From NCBI GenBank assembly GCA_012934845.2, contig WNNJ02003593.1, positions 358,866 through 422,865 of the forward strand: DNA of 64,000 bases, in the 5' to 3' direction. The translations under genes were made by a program, and so were the position numbers. Below, piece by piece: positions 22,176 to 34,187 of this stretch (the first letter of the stretch is position 1; each line of letters starts with the position of its first letter). This DNA comes from Pomphorhynchus laevis (lineage: Eukaryota; Acanthocephala; Palaeacanthocephala; Echinorhynchida; Pomphorhynchidae). The notes below the pieces were generated by a model. It worked only from the letters and a program-made list of their open reading frames with translations, made no database searches and had not been told where the DNA came from.

Positions 22176-24210
22176 AAAAGGAGTGTAATAGCATTTTAAA
22201 GTACGTTATCATCTTTAATATGAGAGTACGAAAAGTGATTATTATTTTGGTATACGAATAATGGTTTTTAAAATTCGGGTAAAATTCTTCCAGATTAAAT
22301 TATAAATTTTTAAAAGTGTAGCAAATTTATACACGTTATGAGATTAGCATATTGTGTAAAATTACATTAGAATTTATACATGCTATATGAAGTCACATTG
22401 AAAAATATGGCATTTTTTATACTTTACAAAAAATAATATATTGTTTGTAAAACATTTGAAAATGTTTATTTTTCAAATTATTAAAATAAAAAATATAATG
22501 TTTTACAAAAATATAATTTTTGTAATCGAACTTTCTTATCAAGCCCAAACTGACAGTTAGATAAGTCTCAAAAAATAGTGTTTATGATATTGAAATATAA
22601 AAAGCTTAGTTGAATTAAACAGACAAAAGCCAAAAATCAATTTATGGCAGATTTGATTTCAATGTCTACATCATACATTATTTACTTATTCCAAAGCGGC
22701 CTACTTCATTGACATCATCCTTAATATATGTTGTTTGCCTGACTACTAGAATTCCTAATAATCAATACTTGTCTACGATTGAATAATTATTACTTATAAA
22801 TCGTAATAATTAATATTCTCTCGGTTTCATTAACTCGTAATAATTGGTATTTATAGGCTAATCATCAAGCCATGCAACGCTTGCGTTGTTTTACACTACT
22901 TTAAGTCTTTAAGTGAACTGTCTACTTGAGATAGAATAAATCTGCTATTATATTAATTTAATACAATAGTGGATTCCTCACTTGAGCTATTTATCCTAAT
23001 TAAATAATACATTTAAGCTACATGGGATTTTAGAAATATTTCTTTCCCAATGGTTTACAGTTACTTATTTCGATTCTAAATCGTATATAGAATAAAGGCC
23101 TTGTTTATTTGGCACAACCAAGTTTTCCAATTTTTAATATAGCATGACATTTATTTATGATACTTATCTAACCTGTCAGTTTTGAAAAAATAAAGTACTA
23201 AAAATAATTTATTATGAAATGTCACTTTCACAAATTATGAAAATTTTTAAATTAAGAGAAGTGATTCTTACTATACGCATATTATACTCTTACTATAAAT
23301 AATATAATTATTTGAGTTCGTAGTGTTTGTGTGCAATCGTCAAAAAATAATATATTTAAGTTACATAGCAGCAAATTGTATAATCTTGGGATTTTAGAAA
23401 TATTTATTTGCGCAATGGTATAACACTTCAATTTTTCTAAACTTTATGAAAAATTTCAAAAAGTAAGATAAATTTAACTACCTACAATACTCTAAGCGTG
23501 ACGTTACAGTAGTCATCGAAAATTCAGATGTTGGAAATGAATGTTTCTTTTTAGATAATGCGTGCCTACAAAATTTATGAATCTATAAATCTTGTATTCA
23601 AGTGAACTTATTTTGATATTCATATAGTCATGCGTCTACAAACTATTGACTACAAACGATTTTAGAGGTTCATGAACCACTGATATTATTATCAATTATT
23701 AATATAGGTATCGACTATATCATGTAAAACTGGTTTATCAAGAACCAATGATTGATCTTAGAATTCACTCTTACTAAGAGAAATTGAAGAAGTAGAAGAT
23801 GGTAGATGAAAAGTAATAATAGCATTGCAATTTAATAATTACCGCTAACTGTAAATAAGTTAGTATTATAACAATTACGTTCCTCTATATAAATTGAAAA
23901 AAACAGCGTTAATGTAGAATATAATCATTTTAATTTCTATTTTAATTTACATTTTAATTGTAAATATATTAGATATATTAAGTTTGTTTTAGTAATATAA
24001 ATTGTGTATTTAGCAATATAATAAATTGTAACATTTACACAATATCATAAAGTGTATAAATTTGCTACACTTTTAAAATTTTATAATTTAATCTGGAAGA
24101 ATTTTACGCAGATTTTAAAAACCATTATTCGTTTACCAAAATAATAATCACTTTTCGTACTCTCATATTAAAGATGATAGCGTACTTCAAAATGCTATTA
24201 CACTCCTTTT
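22176..24210. mobile_element. About 2.0-kb element with 170-bp terminal inverted repeats
   Basis: The outer ends AAAAGGAGTGTAATAGC (left) and GCTATTACACTCCTTTT (right) are exact inverses. Similarity continues inward for about 170 bp (to about 22345 and from about 24040), including GAGAGTACGAAAAGTGATTA and TTTATACACG or its inverse. The interior is AT-rich without a transposase frame, so this is a non-autonomous DNA element or a decayed one. I could not settle a target-site duplication. Confidence 0.7.
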
Positions 24211-25760
24211 GTATTGTTCAACAGGAGCGTAATTATTATTAAATATTATTCATATTCAAATCATATAGCAACATCATAGACAGCATCAATGATAATTTTG
24301 TTTTATTAACGTAATCATAATTAAATTTATTATTGACCTTATCATTACATTTTGATTTGACACTCTCATAGCCAATGTATATATTACGGCATAAAGAAGT
24401 TAATTGTCAATTAGAATTTTTGGATTTAAATTAATTAAATTTAATTATAAATTTTATTAAGTTTTGTTTGTACAAAATAATAAAGATCATAAGATTAATT
24501 TCTAATTCGCCAAATCAAATATTCGATTAATTCTAAGTGTAGCCTACTCTAAATAAAAATCCAAAGTTTGTATTTTTAATTTACGTAATTATATAATCAT
24601 TTGATTTTTAAAGTATAAAATGTCATATTCAGTAAATCATGTACTTGTTAAAAATATTACAAATATTACATTTAAAATATATTTTATAATGTTATAAAAT
24701 ATTACATTTAAAATAATACATATTAAAAATATCTAACATCGACCCGAAAAATTTTTTTATTAAATTTTGCAATCCAAAATTTTGGCATTGCAAAAATGAA
24801 ATTAAGTTATCAATTTTAGCTTGGTAAATTTCAATTAGCATTTGAATTCTTCCAGTGATTCTTGAATTTTTTAATTTACCTTACAATCTATATATTTGGT
24901 ACGAAATATCATTTTTGCTAAATATTGATGTCGTAAAAATTAGCAACGTCTTCGCATATGTGACTACAGCTAAATGCATTATATTACAGTATATCTGAGC
25001 ATATACTAAATTATGCAAATGGAAACGTAGTTATAAAAAAATTGAGTTAACAATTCTTCCGTAGATTTTTGAATTTTTAAATGTTATATCACAATCTATT
25101 TTTTAGCTCAATGAAGTTATCAATTGTATAAATGATTGTTGGTTCTGAACATAATAACAATATGCATATTCAAATGACCACTTTATCTTAAGGATCGATG
25201 CCGTAACATAAACTTAAAAATATCATAATAAAAACAAAACAACATAAAATATCAGCAATATTCAGTTCTTTCAGATTATTATAGCATTTTATAAAATTTT
25301 ATTTGATATGCATATATATATATTACAAAAATTTTACTTTTAATAAACTTGCTGCAGTCTTTTTAAGCTAGTTTTTTTTTAATTATTCTTTCGTGTGTAT
25401 TAATTTGCTTCGTTAGTTACAAAAATAATATAGTTGTTTGTATATAAACATGAACATAACTAAGAACACATATTTAAACAAGAAAATAACCAGCCCAAAT
25501 GAAATGCAACACGAGTATAAATTAGAATCAATACTCGGAAATCGCTGAGATTGTATACTCAATAATGTGTAAGGATTTGGTAGCTGCTAAGGCTATCTCT
25601 CACTAATGATGCGGTGTTGTCGATTTTAGAATTTAAGTACCCGCGCGATTATAATTGGCAAAGCTAATAAAAACTATGCTGAACAAATTGCAAATATGAT
25701 GAAAGAGTAACAATTTATGGTATTAATTGGTTATTGCAGTTGCTAATTAAATTTTAATAT
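24211..25760. other. AT-rich, no gene seen
   Basis: No supported coding segment or named repeat. A slightly GC-richer patch at 25540-25660 matched nothing I recognise. Confidence 0.4.
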
Positions 25761-26155
25761 TTAAGCCCAAATATTTATGGACTTAATAAAGTCATTATTT
25801 GAATTTTGTTTTAAATATAGTTTTTCGTTTACCCGTTCTTCGTCTTTATCAACACCAGACGGAATTGTTTTCAGTAATCTTCTTCGGTAGATAGTTTGTC
25901 GTGATGACGACGATGATGGGGACAGTTGTTGTGATGACGATATTTGCGGTGGTATTGGCCGTGGTATTATTGGATTACTTGATGTGATATCTGCATTATC
26001 AGATGTACTGGTGTCAGAGACTGGTGCATCTGTTACTGGCTCGTTTGGTAATACTCGATCTTTACTTACTCGTAGTATTCTCATCACCCGATTATGTTCG
26101 AAGTTACCCGTCCGTAGACCGCCTTCGTAGCTCATGTCCCGTAGCTCAACAATCT
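25761..26155 (-). CDS. Hypothetical protein, Ser/Pro-rich
   Basis: A minus-strand frame follows a plausible acceptor (GTGAAGTAG) and begins IVELRDMSYEGGLRTGNFE, then a low-complexity Ser/Pro part (IIPRPIPPQISSS, SSSSSRQTIYRRRL) and an acidic/basic tail, ending at a stop at 25761. A possible donor (CGA/GTAAGT) lies soon after the first 28 codons, so the Ser/Pro-rich part may instead be intronic. An ATG followed by a donor-like GAG/GTAAAA near 26632 could be a first exon. I recognise no family. Confidence 0.35.
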
Positions 26156-27834
26156 ACTTCACATATAATCAAAATATAATCAAAAATACAATTACAGAAG
26201 TGAATTTTCTAATGATTTAATGATGTAACTATCTTTAGGACAGTTAATGCGACATAATGGATCGCAACATGACAAATAAATTTGACTTGTAAATTCAAAG
26301 AATGGATCGCAACTTGTGTGAATGCGGCGTAATGCGTTTTTAATGAATTATTCTGAATTGGACGTGAATCTATATCAGAAAGCGTTCCACCTCACTGTGC
26401 TTTTGTTGCCACACGTCACACCTTATCTATTTTGCAGCAACATTAAATTGTGCAATTTATTGTGTGCATAGAGACTGTTTAATTGTGCAGACGTCAGTGA
26501 CAATGTGTAGTAGACTACTAGTATTGATTGTAGTGTGACATTTTGCACACACCGTATTCTATTTACTTCACATACAATATATATATAGAGAGAGAATGTG
26601 TGTAATCTATTTTTGTAAATGCTTTTTTTACCTCCATTGTTTTTTTTATTTAATGCTTTCCGCCGTGACAGCTGCGCAGCTGTGCATCTCTTATAGGCGG
26701 CAGATGCACACACTAGGCAATCGATATATTCAATGGGGGTAGTGTCGATGACAAAAACCGACGACAACTTTTGCTGAAAATCTAGGGGGTTGGCAACACA
26801 TAAGATAGAGAAAAATCAAAAACATTAAACACCAATAAACGTCATCATTACCGGTAAATGTGTGCGAAAGAGAGAGAAATAGCATTTCTGTTTTTTTTTG
26901 CTAGAGCTGCTACTCTATATAGAAATTTATATAGAAATCGAGAGAGAGTGTGTGATAAGGCTTACAACAATCAATTTAACTCTGTTACACTAACCTGCTA
27001 TATTACAACGCTTGTGCTCTATGCTATCTCGTGTGATGTATAATATAATAGTTGTAGAGTAGATCGAGCAAAAGTCAAAATGAAAAGAGCATTTATGAAA
27101 CATGCAAACAGAACAAAGACGCAAAGCTATCCCCTTTGCTTAGTAGTAATAAATGTGTAAAGACTGCGCTTTGTCGGTTACAGATTTTATACTAATGATA
27201 TGATGATAGCATTGATGAACGAGTCTATGACGTAATCAGTTCTACACATCACACTAAAAAGTAGGCAGCAGCTGCATATTCAAAATTAGTGCATTGGTTC
27301 ATAGAAAAATAGTTTTGAAACGTCATGATGCTTTAAGAGAAAAATAGTTGTAGATCCTAAGCAAATGCGATGCGCTTCAAGCAAATGCTAAGTGATAGCT
27401 TAATTATAAAAGGCGGAACGTGATGTGCGCTTAAGCTCAACTCTTTATAAAGAAGAATACAGCCTAAGGATAATACTGTACACACAAGTAGCTTATTGAA
27501 AGCACACTGCTTTTTTATAGGCTACTGAAATGCTTGTAAAATATCTCGCTTATTATCTCAATAAGAATGTGTAAAAAATGTTTACAGTGAAAATAGAAAT
27601 TATAAACAATTTTTCGTATTAAAAATTGTTTACAATGAAAATAGAAATTATAAATAATGTTTCGTATTAAAATATCAACAATTTTCAAGATTTGTAAATC
27701 AAATCAGCTAACTATGTATCTAATATAATTATAAACAAAACACAATAACGCTTAATCAAAATTTAATAATTAAATAATAAAATAAGATGAATTATAAACT
27801 AAAATAAAAAATAAAAATCAAATTTTATGAATTG
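26156..27834. other. Possible promoter or leader region, no clear gene
   Basis: Composition is less AT-biased than elsewhere, with short repeats such as AATGGATCGCAAC (twice near 26256 and 26301) and GAGAGA runs. Minus-strand (26423-26767) and plus-strand (26858-27043) frames overlap hexamer-rich sequence and show no family features. Confidence 0.3.
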
Positions 27835-28262
27835 ACTAATAAATAACACGTTGTATCAGAATAAGAATTAGAGGTCATCAGGGGGAACTGCTATGCTATC
27901 AGGTTTCTACATATCATGTGTTCACTTTATCTGCAAATAAGATTTTTATAATTTAAATCAAGTTAAAATAAAAAAATAGAAATTTAAAATAAACGTCATT
28001 TTTATGAATTGATTAATAAATAACAGACGTTGTATCATAATAAGAATTAGAGGTCATCAGGAGGAACTGCTTTGCTATCAGGTTCCTACATATCATGTGT
28101 TCACTTTATCTGCAAATAAGATTTTTATAATTTAAATCAAGTTAAAATAAAAAATGGAAATTAAAAATAAAAGTCATTTTATGAATTGACTAATAAATAA
28201 CAGACGTTGTATCAGAATAAGAATTAGAGGTCATCAGGAGGAACTGCTATGCTATCAGGTTT
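27835..28262 (-). repeat. 178-bp tandem repeats at the 3' side of PLE1
   Basis: Units start TTGTATCA at about 27851, 28030 and 28207 (periods 179 and 177 bp). The last is incomplete and abuts the GC hairpin. Each contains ATCAGGAGGAACTGC, or a near copy, and a palindrome (GGAACTGC ... CAGGTTCC). They are homologous to the 275-bp repeats at 1-3 kb. Tandem terminal repeats are a known property of PLEs. Confidence 0.8.
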
Positions 28263-28263
28263 C

Positions 28264-28300
28264 GGCCCCTAACTCCTCTACCCAACATAGCAGCGGGGCC
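28264..28300 (-). repeat. GC-rich hairpin at the PLE1 3' end
   Basis: A GGCCCC ... GGGGCC stem encloses a loop with TGCTATGTTGGGTAGAGG (read on the minus strand). It resembles the core of the 81-bp repeat at 1.4 kb. It could be a structured 3' untranslated element. I tested it by eye for hammerhead order and could not place a GAAA box correctly. Confidence 0.6.
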
Positions 28301-30805
28301 AAATACATGCTAATGATGCATTTCCTCTGATAAAACTATCTAGTATCTTATTCTAATACAAATTATATTATTTATTATCCATCCATAAAAATTTGGCACT
28401 TAAGAGTTTAAATTTAGACTTTATATTATTGTGTTGATTTATATATTTTACTATTTTCTGCTTGATGTTATTTTTATAGTAACCTAGTTTAAAATATGCA
28501 TCTATTAAATTATTTAAATGATTTTGAAGAAAGCCAATATCATTACATATTGTTGCAATTCTTAAAATTTCATTATTTAATGTATTATATTTTATATTAT
28601 ATGGTATGCATGAATGCTCATGCAAAAATATGTTTCTTGTAAATTTAAATATGTCATCTTTACGATATAAATTAATAGTAGTTTTAGTTAATGTTAATTT
28701 AATGTTCATATCTAGATATACACCTTCTTTATCATCAAAATTAATTTTTCAAGAATAAGGCTAACTAGATAAATTTGTTCACTAATTGAATAAAAATTAT
28801 TAGAGTTAAATACACATATTATGGCTCATCACTGGTTCGAAACAAACATTCATATCTTAATATAATTTAGATTTATTTCTTACACAGTTATGAACAAATT
28901 CATATTCTATAAACAAGTCAGCTATAATTGGGCTACTATTACCTTTCATTGGAAAACCTTTTATTTGTCTAAATATAGATGTCCCTACTTTTAAATAATT
29001 TTGATTTATTAAAATATTTAAGGATTCTATTAATTCAATTTTATCCATATATTTATATTTACTTGATGGTTTAATTTTTGTTAGATAGGCGTTATAATTA
29101 TTATAACATATATATGTATATCTTTTTCCGAATATAAGATTAATTAATTTTACTAACGCTTCTTTAATATCTACTAAATCTAGATTTGTATAAAGTGTAC
29201 TAAAATCGTATGTATTTATATTTTGAAAATTTATTCCTTTTGTCTGTTCTAAAAATTCTTTTGTAGAATTAATACTGAAATAGTGTTTTATACCGGTATT
29301 AATTTCGATTACCTTGCAATATTTACAGTTCGTTATATATACTGCAATATTTACAATTCGTTATATAGTAACTTAAATGATTACTTTAGTAAGCTGATTA
29401 ATAGTGAAAGCTCGAATATATCTAAGACACATATTTGGAAAGATTATATATTTGATAAAATTAAAAATAAAATGAAAATAACAAACAATTATAAAAGGAA
29501 AGATAAAATTAATAAAGATATGTATAAAGAACTTACTAAATTAAAGGATAACTATATAATAACAACTATTGATAAAGCTAGTAATAACTTTGTCTTCATA
29601 TGCAAAAAGCTTTATTATGATATACTAATGAAAGAGGTTAATTCTAATGATTTAAATGTAAATCCAACATATGAACGTAGTGAGTTGAGTTTTGAAACAA
29701 TTATTACAAGTCACTGTTCTATAATGGATAAAAAGGGTATAAAGGTTGAATCAGATAATAAAACTATACCTATATTATATTGGAATCCAAAATTACATAA
29801 AAATCCAATAAAACCTAGGTTCATATGTAGTGCGTTTAAATGTACATTAAAACCACTTTCTGTCTATATGAATAAAATACTTAAAGTAATTAAAGCACAT
29901 TTTAAAAAATATTGCAAGGTAATCGAAATTAATACTGGTATAAAACACTATTTCAGTATTAATTCTACAAAAGAATTTTTAGAACAGACAAAAGGAATAA
30001 ATTTTCAGAATATAATTATGATTTGAAAATAAAATGTAATTATTTTAAATAAAATTTTATAATTGTTTGAAATAAAATGTTTACGTTTCTTCAAAAATCA
30101 TAAAAGCTCTTACATAAAATTTTAATAAAGACTAGGTTTATATGTAGTAATTTTAATTTTAAGTTGAACAAAGCCGGCAAGCTGTACTGTGAAAAAAATA
30201 AACTTTAATTCTAAAATTAAAGTTTGGTTTTCCATGCTTATCTGCTAGTAAAGAAAATCGTATTAAGAATTAATGAACCACGTGATTTTTGTATGTAAAA
30301 TATAATTTTCTTCCATTTGGTAAATTTTTTTGCCAATGTGATTTTCATCTCACATTTATCGAATACAGTAGCATTGGAACATTATTACAGTTCAGGAATA
30401 TAAATGCAAGAATCTACAGAAGAATGTAATGGTCATTAATTGCTTCACTCTGGCAAATATGATTATTTTAACAATTATTTTTTATTTCGATAAATGTTTA
30501 AAATTTGTCCAATTATTTAAGATATCTTTTCTGATTTTAATATTCAAAGATTATTTTTTAATATAGCAAAATAAATTAGGGAATCCACAGAAGAATTTAA
30601 AAGTTGATGCGATGGTAAAAATTTATATTTTAATATTTCTGTTGCGTCAAATGCAGGAATCAACAGAAGGTTTATTTTCAAGTGATTTGTTAATTGATAT
30701 TTTATAGTGATAAAAAATAACTGAAAATTTTATATTTAATATTTATTTTAATATTTATAGTTAAAGTGCAGAAAATGACTCAGCATTAGATATCATTTAT
30801 TTAAA

Positions 30806-33800
30806 TTAAAAGTCAAACTCTTCGGCAATACAAATCGCCGTTTGTCTTAATATCCAGAAATTTTTATCCTGATCGCTCTGCATGTAAACCGTACAAAGAA
30901 GATTTCCTAGATAACCTACAAACAGCAAATACATTTGTTGATCAAATTGACCCAGTTAATCATCCATACCGTTATGTACTCTATGTACTACAGGGCATTC
31001 GAACATTTTGTCATTTTGTTTTGAATCGTTTTTCTGTAATATCATTTTTATTCCGCAATCACGAAGCGGCCAAGTTAGAATATCATGGGGAATCAGCTTT
31101 CTGTTAATCCATTTTGCGCCGTTTCTCAATTCAATACCAGTAAATAAGTAATCAGTAGTTTCCAGATTTCCTTCGATTTTTATATTATCTATAATCTATG
31201 AATAACCGTTTAATTTTATATTTTAATAATGTTTATGCTATTAATTATCAATAAAATTATAAAAATGTTTATAAAACAAAATATTTATACGTTAGATTAA
31301 GCGGCTCCTGCGATCTATTCATCAGTACTTGAACGAACTATAAAGGATTAATCATTTATTTAAATTTTAGTTTTGCATTCTGCGATATATGCTTTAAGTA
31401 AATTCTAAAGTGTTTTAATTGTTAATAAATGTAAAATACTCAATGAATATGTAACTATAAAAATTAGCCGGGTTATTTTAACCACGATTACGAAAGGTAT
31501 TTTCAAGAATTCAAAATTAAATAATTTTACTGATTTTATAAATTTGAAAATTTTTAAAAATTTATATTTTTTTTAATTTTGGAGCTTGATCAACAATATA
31601 TATATATGACAAATCGATAAATACAAAGCTCTCTAAGCTTCGAAAACAATTTAAGATAAATGTAGATCCCGTTGAGATTACATCCATAAGAGGTTTTCGA
31701 AATAGACACTTCAGAAGGAACAATCCACGTGGTAAATGGAAATCAACACCAATTAATATAGTAAAGAACATATCACAACACGAATTGTTAGAATCAGAGA
31801 TACAAGTTTTGAATCTTGGTTTAAACTTTGCGCCAAATAATAAAGAATTCAGTCGTCAATCGATGATAAACTCGATAAGAAATATTGGCAACACAATATT
31901 TAAAACATGTGATAATGAACATCTATGAACATTACAAAGGAAAACTCTGTTATCAAACAAAGAAATCCAAAAATATATACCAATGAAGCCAAACCATTGC
32001 TATAGCCCGAACTTGCATCCTGATAAACTGAAAGCCCTCCAAAATTTAAGACGTAATAAAAATATTATAATAAAGCGAGCGGATAAATCAGGACATGTTG
32101 TCGTTTGGGATATACAACACTATCTTGATGAAGCATACGGACAAATTTTAAATGGACCGTATGTAGAGATTGAACGCGAGTATATTTATGAGCTGCAACA
32201 GACAATTTCTAATAAACTAAATGAACTATTTGCAGATACAGAGTTGATAGCTCGTTTAACTGTTCCAAATCCACGGTATGGTAGGTTCTACATGCTTCCA
32301 AAGACTCACACAAGAGATTCAATATGTAAAGGGAGACCAATTGTCAGTAATTGTCAAGCAGTTACTGAGAAAGTCTCAAAATATCTGAATACAATATTGA
32401 ATCCACTTGTGAGAAAAGAACCCCATTATTTAATATCAACAGATCACTTCATTCGGGAATTTGAGACTATAAGACCTTCAATACCGCGTAATTGCCAGAT
32501 CGTTACACTGGACATTGAACAACTCATACAAATATACCGACAGAAATGGGAATATCAGCGTGCAAAACAAAACTAGAAGCGGCTGGAATTGAAGCGAGTG
32601 AAGTATATAAAATATCCGAGCTTCTTCGTATAGCATTAACTGGTAATATATTTGTGTTCGACAATCGCTACTGGCGCCAAACAAAGGGAACAGCTATGGA
32701 AACTCCAATGGCTCCATCCTACTCTAATTTGTTTTTATCAGAGCTCGAAACGCGCTTGATAAATCAAACAGATACACGTCCATAGTGGTGGCGCAGGTGC
32801 ATATATGACGTAGTAATGATTCGGGAACACGGTGATGAATCACTACAAGAATTCATAACATATATGAACAACAACAGTCCAGTAAAATATATCTACTCAT
32901 CGAACACATCAATAGAAATTCCGTACTTGGATACTTGTATTACTTTAAAAGATGGAAAATGGCACACAAAAATGTTTATAAAGCCAAACGCTGTTGCTTC
33001 TTATATACACGCGCGAAGCGGTCATAGCACTCAAACAAAAAGAAACATGATAAGAAATGAAGCAATTCGATGCCTAAAAATTTGCAGTTTACCTTCATTT
33101 TTTGAAGAATCACTGATAGAAATCATGGAACGATTCAAGATGCGAGGATATAGGTTTGGTGAGATCGTAAGACAGTTTAACCAAGTACGAATAATAAATA
33201 GGATTGATTTATTAAATGTTAAGCCAAAGGTTAAAGAAAAGCATATTTACGTACCTATGCCATATCATCAGGCACTACGAATCATTGGAAAAGATATACG
33301 CTTTGCTTATGACAATATGGATCCAATACTAAGAGGCAACACAAAGCTACCTATGGATTTATTTACGAGATGTCAAACACTCAGCAATATCTTGGTCAGA
33401 GCAGAACTAAAAGTAGAAAATTCGATTCGGCACATAAGCCTACATACATCCGCGCCATGCGGCGATAAACGATGAGCATGCTGTTCAGATATGATGACTA
33501 CAACGAAGTTTATGAGTACTCGCACAGAAATCGTATATCGAGTAAAAGGAAATTTCACCGGAGACGGAGCGGTAAGCCACATATTAGAAAATGCTGACCA
33601 TACCTTTACTAGTGTTATAATCGAAACAGTTGGTAATGAAACTAATAGAAAGAAACGTGAAAGTTATTGGGTAGGCCAGCTTCAAACTGATCTTGACGGA
33701 TTAAATCCTAATAACGAGTGTCGACTACCGTGATTTACATTAATATGAATATGTAAAAATTGACGATTTTACGTCGGAAAAATTCCACATTTTTCTTCCG

Positions 33801-34115
33801 TAGCAAGCAAAAACGTATAAGTGTGTAAGTGACAAAAATTTCCAAGAAACTTATACATGAAGAAGACATTTTGTCGAAACGTTGTTGTAAAGTAAAGTAC
33901 ACAATAAATAATTAAAAAACTGTGTCTGTGTCGGTTTCTATTTATCCTTTATATATAAAGTAAAGTTCAAAGTTTGAACTTTCTTGGCTGCTTAATATAC
34001 TACTTACAATATGGCGTGGAATTTCCACTGAAGAAGGGCTGTGCCCGAAAGCTATGGAAATTTAAATAATATACACTGCTTTTTGCTTTAATTGTGCTAG
34101 TTTTAACTAAACAAC

Positions 34116-34187
<72 letters not shown>

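Larger units (their letters stand above)
27835..30030. mobile_element. Penelope-like element 1 (PLE1), 5'-inverted and truncated
   Basis: PLEs are retroelements whose reverse transcriptase is related to telomerase. The 3' half reads on the minus strand (about 29330 down to 28368): the motif-A region (YDFSTLYTNLDLVDIKEAL), then FRQIKGFPMKGNSSPIIADL, then the thumb-like region MNIKLTLTKTTINLYRKDD. The 5' half reads on the plus strand (about 29350-30020): DNYIITTIDKASNNFVFICK, then PILYWNPKLHKNPIKPRF, then KHYFSINSTKEFLEQTKG. About 110 bp around KHYFSINST is present twice, once in each orientation (29222-29330 and 29913-30020). The 3' side carries tandem 178-bp repeats and a GC hairpin. No endonuclease domain is visible. 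Confidence 0.85.
31590..34110 (+). mobile_element. Penelope-like element 2 (PLE2) in a dynein intron
   Basis: It runs opposite to the host gene. The N-terminal part is typical of PLE ORFs (HELLESEIQVLNLGLNFAP, then IIIKRADKSGHVVVWD). The reverse-transcriptase core follows: RFYMLPKTHT, GRPIVSNCQAVTEKVSKYLN, a motif-A region with IVTLDIEQ, then RQTKGTAMETPMAPSYSNLF. The expected YIDD box reads CIYD, so the polymerase should be dead. The C-terminal part has the PLE linker (IEIPYLDTCITLKDGKW) and the last piece of a GIY-YIG endonuclease (RKKRESYWVGQLQTDLDG). The GIY core itself is missing, as if deleted between FTGDGA and VSHI. At least one frame change and two in-frame stops are present. The 3' untranslated part carries two hammerhead motifs and ends near a (TA)n run. 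Confidence 0.9.

Noticed and set aside
28030-28262. CTGATGA on the minus strand in each 178-bp PLE1 repeat, considered as a hammerhead
   Set aside because: No GAAA box with a closing stem II could be placed in any circular order; the nearest GAAA gives two unpaired bases at the stem base and no NUH site.
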